From CAYGTS01 sp964352905 (GTDB lineage: Bacteria > Pseudomonadota > Gammaproteobacteria > JAHCLG01): a DNA stretch of 64,000 nt. Shown here in pieces: positions 61,153 through 64,000 of this stretch. The stretch covers positions 1-64,000 of the forward strand of contig CAYGTS010000001.1 of the NCBI GenBank assembly GCA_964352905.1. The letters are read 5' to 3'. The notes below the pieces were generated by a model that saw only the letters and a list, made by a program, of their open reading frames with translations, was not told the DNA's origin and ran no database searches. A program made the position numbers and the translations under genes. Positions within the stretch are counted from its first letter, which is position 1. Each line of letters begins with the position of its first letter.

Positions 61153-61899
61153 ATGTTTACTATACAACCTTTATCATTAAGCGCAATTTATAAAAAAGCT
61201 TGGCGAGCTTACTCAAAAATACAATTAAACGTGCTAATTGTTGCTATAATAACTTCCGTTGTAACCCTTTTTCCGTTAATTTTTTTCCCTAATCTAATTT
61301 CAACTAATTTTAAATTTGTTGAGCAAGAACTGCGACAGTATATCGCTTATTTTCCTGGCCACCTATTTTTATTAGTATACATTCTTAACGTTATGACACT
61401 CTGTGTTGCAGGTGCAATCTTTCATAACCATAAAAGCTTCTTGCAGTGCTTGCTCCTAGCTTTAATAAAATTACCTTATGTTATTATCGCTTTTATTTTT
61501 TATGCAGCTTGCGTTATGCTAGGTTTTGTTGCATTGATCATTCCTGGCATTTTTTTAATTTTTTCTTTATCACAAGTTATTTTATTAATTTTGTTGCAAG
61601 ATAATAACCCAATTAATGCCTTAAAAAACAGTTATAAAATCGTTCATGGGCATTGGTGGAAAGTTTTTGGTGTTTTGTTCCCATTATATCTACTTTATTT
61701 GATCGGCAGTATTATCATTGATTTGATTTTTAAGTTTTCTATTGGCATGGAATTTATAACACATATTACTTTTCCCTTTGTGTTGTTTTTAACGTGTTTA
61801 TTTATATTTAATCTATTTTTCATACCGTTTTTTTATTATTGCTCAATGAGTTTATTTTCAGATTTGGTGATACGCGCACAAGAGCAAGCGATATTATAG
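61153..61899 (+). CDS. Integral membrane protein, YciC/UPF0259-like
   Basis: About 248 residues with five to six hydrophobic spans (for example LNVLIVAIITSVVTLFPLIF, FALIIPG-type FVALIIPGIFLIFSLSQVIL, PLYLLYLIGSIIIDLIF). The soluble loop NPINALKNSYKIVHGHWWKV, with H-G-H/N-W-W-K after a helical turn, is characteristic of the YciC/glycerophosphodiester-membrane-domain group. Function is unknown. ATG 61153 is preferred, with GAGGG ten bases upstream; the open frame extends 44 codons further up, but that part is family-A repeat sequence. The gene end overlaps the uvrD end by six bases, tail to tail. Confidence 0.8.
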   Translation: MFTIQPLSLSAIYKKAWRAYSKIQLNVLIVAIITSVVTLFPLIFFPNLISTNFKFVEQELRQYIAYFPGHLFLLVYILNVMTLCVAGAIFHNHKSFLQCLLLALIKLPYVIIAFIFYAACVMLGFVALIIPGIFLIFSLSQVILLILLQDNNPINALKNSYKIVHGHWWKVFGVLFPLYLLYLIGSIIIDLIFKFSIGMEFITHITFPFVLFLTCLFIFNLFFIPFFYYCSMSLFSDLVIRAQEQAIL

Positions 61900-64000
61900 T
61901 GCTTCCAAATTCGCATAAGAAAGCACCAACCATTTTTGGCCACTGCCGTTAAAGTTAACTTGTACACGCGTATGTGGGCCATTGCCTTCACAGTTTAAAA
62001 TAAACCCCTCCCCAAAAACAGGGTGGCGCACACGTTGACCAATACGATAACCATCTAAAATGGGTTGCTCACTAATGCTAAGCGGCCTTGTGATCTGTGA
62101 TTTTAACCGCAGTTCTTGGATAAATTTTGCAGGTATTTCTTGCAAGAAACGTGATGGGCGATTATACGTTTCGCTGCCACGCATGCGACGTGATTCTGCA
62201 TACGTTAATAATAATTTTTGTCGCGCACGCGTTAAGCCTACATAACACAAGCGGCGCTCTTCCTGTAAACGCTCGGGATCATCATAGGACATGGCATGTG
62301 GAAATAAGCCTTCCTCCATCCCTGCCATAATGACAAAAGGAAATTCTAACCCTTTGGCAGAATGCAATGTCATTAATTGCACGCTATCACTGCCTTGATC
62401 GCTATGATCGCCCGCTTCTAGTGCAGCATGAGTTAAGAAAACTAATAAGGGTGATAAGCCTAAATCATCTTCTTCATTAACATAGGTATTAAATTCTTTG
62501 GCCGCCGTAATTAATTCCGCTAAATTTTCTACTTTGGTGCGGCCTTTTTCGGTTTTATCTAATTCATAAAACGGTAATAAGCCACTTTTTTCGATCACAT
62601 GTTCAATTGTTTCCGGTAAATCTAAGGTTGCAACTGCTTCGGCTAATTGCTCGATCAAGGTGATGAAGCTTTGCAAGCAATTGCTAGCACGTGCGGTAAA
62701 AGTATTGTCATTCAATAGTTGCGTTGCTGCTTGCCACATCGAAACTTGCGCGACATTCGCAACCTCACGTAATTGCACTAAGGTTCTGGCACCAATGCCT
62801 CTTGCTGGTGTGTTAACAATGCGCTCAAAGGCCGCGTCATCATCACGATTGGCGATTAAACGCAAATAGCCTAAGGCGTCTTTAATTTCGGCGCGTTCAA
62901 AAAAGCGTAAACCACCATAAATTTGATACGCAACGCCTTTTTGTAATAAGGCTTCTTCGATAACACGAGATTGCGCATTGGATCGATACAAGATAGCAAT
63001 GTCTTTCAACGCATTGCCCGCGGCTACCCAGGCTTGAATTTGGCCAACCAGAAAGCGTGCTTCATCGATTTCGTTAAATGCTGCATAAACTGAAAGTAAT
63101 TCACCATTACCACTATCCGTCCATAAATCTTTGCCTAAACGATCGTTATTATGTTTAATTAAAGCATTTGCTGCGGCTAAAATATTGCCCGTTGAACGAT
63201 AATTTTGCTCTAAACGAATGGTTTCAACCTGAGAAAAATCACGGGAAAAATCATGAATGTTCTCTATTTTCGCACCGCGCCAACCATAAATAGATTGATC
63301 ATCATCACCAACCGCCATAATCGCATTATCAGCTGCGATCAATTGTTTTAGCCAATTGTACTGTACGGTATTGGTATCTTGAAATTCATCAACTAAAATA
63401 TAGCGAAAACGTTGTTGATAGTGTTTTAGAATATCAGAATGATTGCGCCATAACCCATCGACGCGAAAAAGTAATTCAGCAAAATCGATTAAGTGACTTT
63501 TTTCACAGGCTTGCTCATAAGCTGCATAAATTTTTTGCATAGTTTGCGCAAAATAATCACCCACCGCAATTGCGTGTGAGCGCAAACCCGCATCTTTTTG
63601 TTGATTAATAAACCATTGCACTTGTTTAGCAGGCCAGCGCGATTCATCAAGATTGAGCAGTTTCATGACGCGTTTAATTAAACGATATTGATCATCACTA
63701 TCGATGACTTGAAATGATTCAGCTAATTTAACGCTTTGATAATGCTTGCGTAACAAGCGATGCGCAATACCGTGAAACGTACCAACCCACATCCCCGAGA
63801 CACGCCCACCAACCATTTTTTCAATGCGCGTGCGCATTTCGCCAGCTGCTTTGTTGGTAAAAGTCACGGCTAATATAGCATAAGGTGACACGCGCTCAAC
63901 TTCCATCAACCAAGCAATGCGTTGTGTTAAGACTTTAGTTTTGCCACTACCCGCGCCAGCTAAAACCAAGGTGTGCGGATTTTGCGTGGTTACCGCTTGC
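61894..64000 (-). CDS. uvrD: DNA helicase II (5' end outside the window)
   Basis: A superfamily 1 helicase unwinding DNA 3' to 5' in nucleotide excision and mismatch repair. Visible motifs: Walker A LAGAGSGKTKVL, VTFTNKAAGEM, WVGTFHGIAHRLL, LVDEFQDTNTVQYN, VGDDDQSIYGWRGA, LEQNYRSTGNI, LMTLHSAKGLEF and GLTRARQKLLLTY. The C-terminal GQRVRHPVFGEGFIL is the Tudor-like domain of UvrD/PcrA. WMEVERVSPYAILAVTFTN-type wording and GMWVGTFHG favour UvrD over Rep. The frame continues to the window edge (QAVTTQNPHTLV before Walker A), so about 15 N-terminal residues and the start lie outside. It is convergent with the membrane protein gene. Confidence 0.96.
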   Translation of the reverse strand, partial: QAVTTQNPHTLVLAGAGSGKTKVLTQRIAWLMEVERVSPYAILAVTFTNKAAGEMRTRIEKMVGGRVSGMWVGTFHGIAHRLLRKHYQSVKLAESFQVIDSDDQYRLIKRVMKLLNLDESRWPAKQVQWFINQQKDAGLRSHAIAVGDYFAQTMQKIYAAYEQACEKSHLIDFAELLFRVDGLWRNHSDILKHYQQRFRYILVDEFQDTNTVQYNWLKQLIAADNAIMAVGDDDQSIYGWRGAKIENIHDFSRDFSQVETIRLEQNYRSTGNILAAANALIKHNNDRLGKDLWTDSGNGELLSVYAAFNEIDEARFLVGQIQAWVAAGNALKDIAILYRSNAQSRVIEEALLQKGVAYQIYGGLRFFERAEIKDALGYLRLIANRDDDAAFERIVNTPARGIGARTLVQLREVANVAQVSMWQAATQLLNDNTFTARASNCLQSFITLIEQLAEAVATLDLPETIEHVIEKSGLLPFYELDKTEKGRTKVENLAELITAAKEFNTYVNEEDDLGLSPLLVFLTHAALEAGDHSDQGSDSVQLMTLHSAKGLEFPFVIMAGMEEGLFPHAMSYDDPERLQEERRLCYVGLTRARQKLLLTYAESRRMRGSETYNRPSRFLQEIPAKFIQELRLKSQITRPLSISEQPILDGYRIGQRVRHPVFGEGFILNCEGNGPHTRVQVNFNGSGQKWLVLSYANLEAL

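Noticed and set aside
57806..61899. LqsA-type signal synthase near the Lqs-like pair
   Set aside because: No PLP-dependent acyltransferase is encoded here. The only PLP enzyme in the window is the WbpE-like sugar aminotransferase.
1..64000. tRNA and rRNA genes
   Set aside because: I read the intergenic spaces and saw no cloverleaf-like sequence or rRNA signature. A covariance-model scan would settle it.

Overview
The window reads as chromosomal DNA of a moderately AT-rich gammaproteobacterium, most likely a member of Legionellales. The housekeeping genes are of gammaproteobacterial type and order (coaBC-dut beside radC, lpxL, glnE, waaF-waaC, rpmB-rpmG, uvrD). A sensor kinase and response regulator pair matches the CqsS/LqsS and LqsR families, which points towards Legionella relatives. 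Several unplaceable proteins are coiled-coil or end in basic, nuclear-localisation-like tails, as expected of a bacterium living inside eukaryotic cells. The taxonomic call is inference. A 100-N scaffold gap lies at 50166..50265.

Layout. 1-10.3 kb: dispersed repeats, coaBC-dut, radC, a YdgA-family protein, an SLC13-type permease, two unrecognised charged proteins behind a near-consensus promoter, and an AAA ATPase with palindromic boxes before its start. 10.3-14.1 kb: lpxL and glnE, closed by a 214-bp element with 16-bp terminal inverted repeats. 14.4-18.9 kb (plus strand): asparagine-synthase-like amidotransferase, GT4 glycosyltransferase, LhgO-like oxidase. 18.9-45.8 kb (minus strand, about 27 kb): a polysaccharide locus with wbpA-wbpB-wbpD-wbpE sugar genes, two SDR epimerases, two more AsnB-like amidotransferases, two formyltransferases, two NodB-type deacetylases, a C5-epimerase-like membrane-anchored protein, five related glycosyltransferases, a methyltransferase-glycosyltransferase fusion, and a Wzm/Wzt exporter. 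46-49.3 kb (plus strand): wecB/wbpI-type epimerase, zinc-finger protein, waaF, waaC. 49.3-55.0 kb: an accessory stretch bounded by inverted copies of one dispersed repeat, holding a short protein with a basic tail, a hipB with a decapitated hipA, an AlbA/Schlafen-type ATPase gene sharing hipB's operator motif, and a large helical protein. 55.1-64 kb: a WaaE-like transferase, rpmBG, a fatty acid desaturase, an HPP protein, the Lqs-like pair, a membrane protein and uvrD, which runs off the window.

How it fits together. The wbp genes predict a UDP-2,3-diacetamido uronic acid (ManNAc3NAcA type with the 2-epimerase). AsnB-like enzymes would turn uronic acids into uronamides. The deacetylase and formyltransferase pairs would swap N-acetyl for N-formyl groups. 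The glycosyltransferases would build the chain in the cytosol, the methyltransferase fusion could cap it, and Wzt/Wzm would export it to LPS core made with waaF, waaC and the WaaE-like enzyme. The most interesting points are this modification chemistry, the Cys-cluster glycosyltransferase family, the Lqs-like pair without a synthase in view, the NLS-like proteins, and the operator shared by hipB and the AlbA-type ATPase gene.
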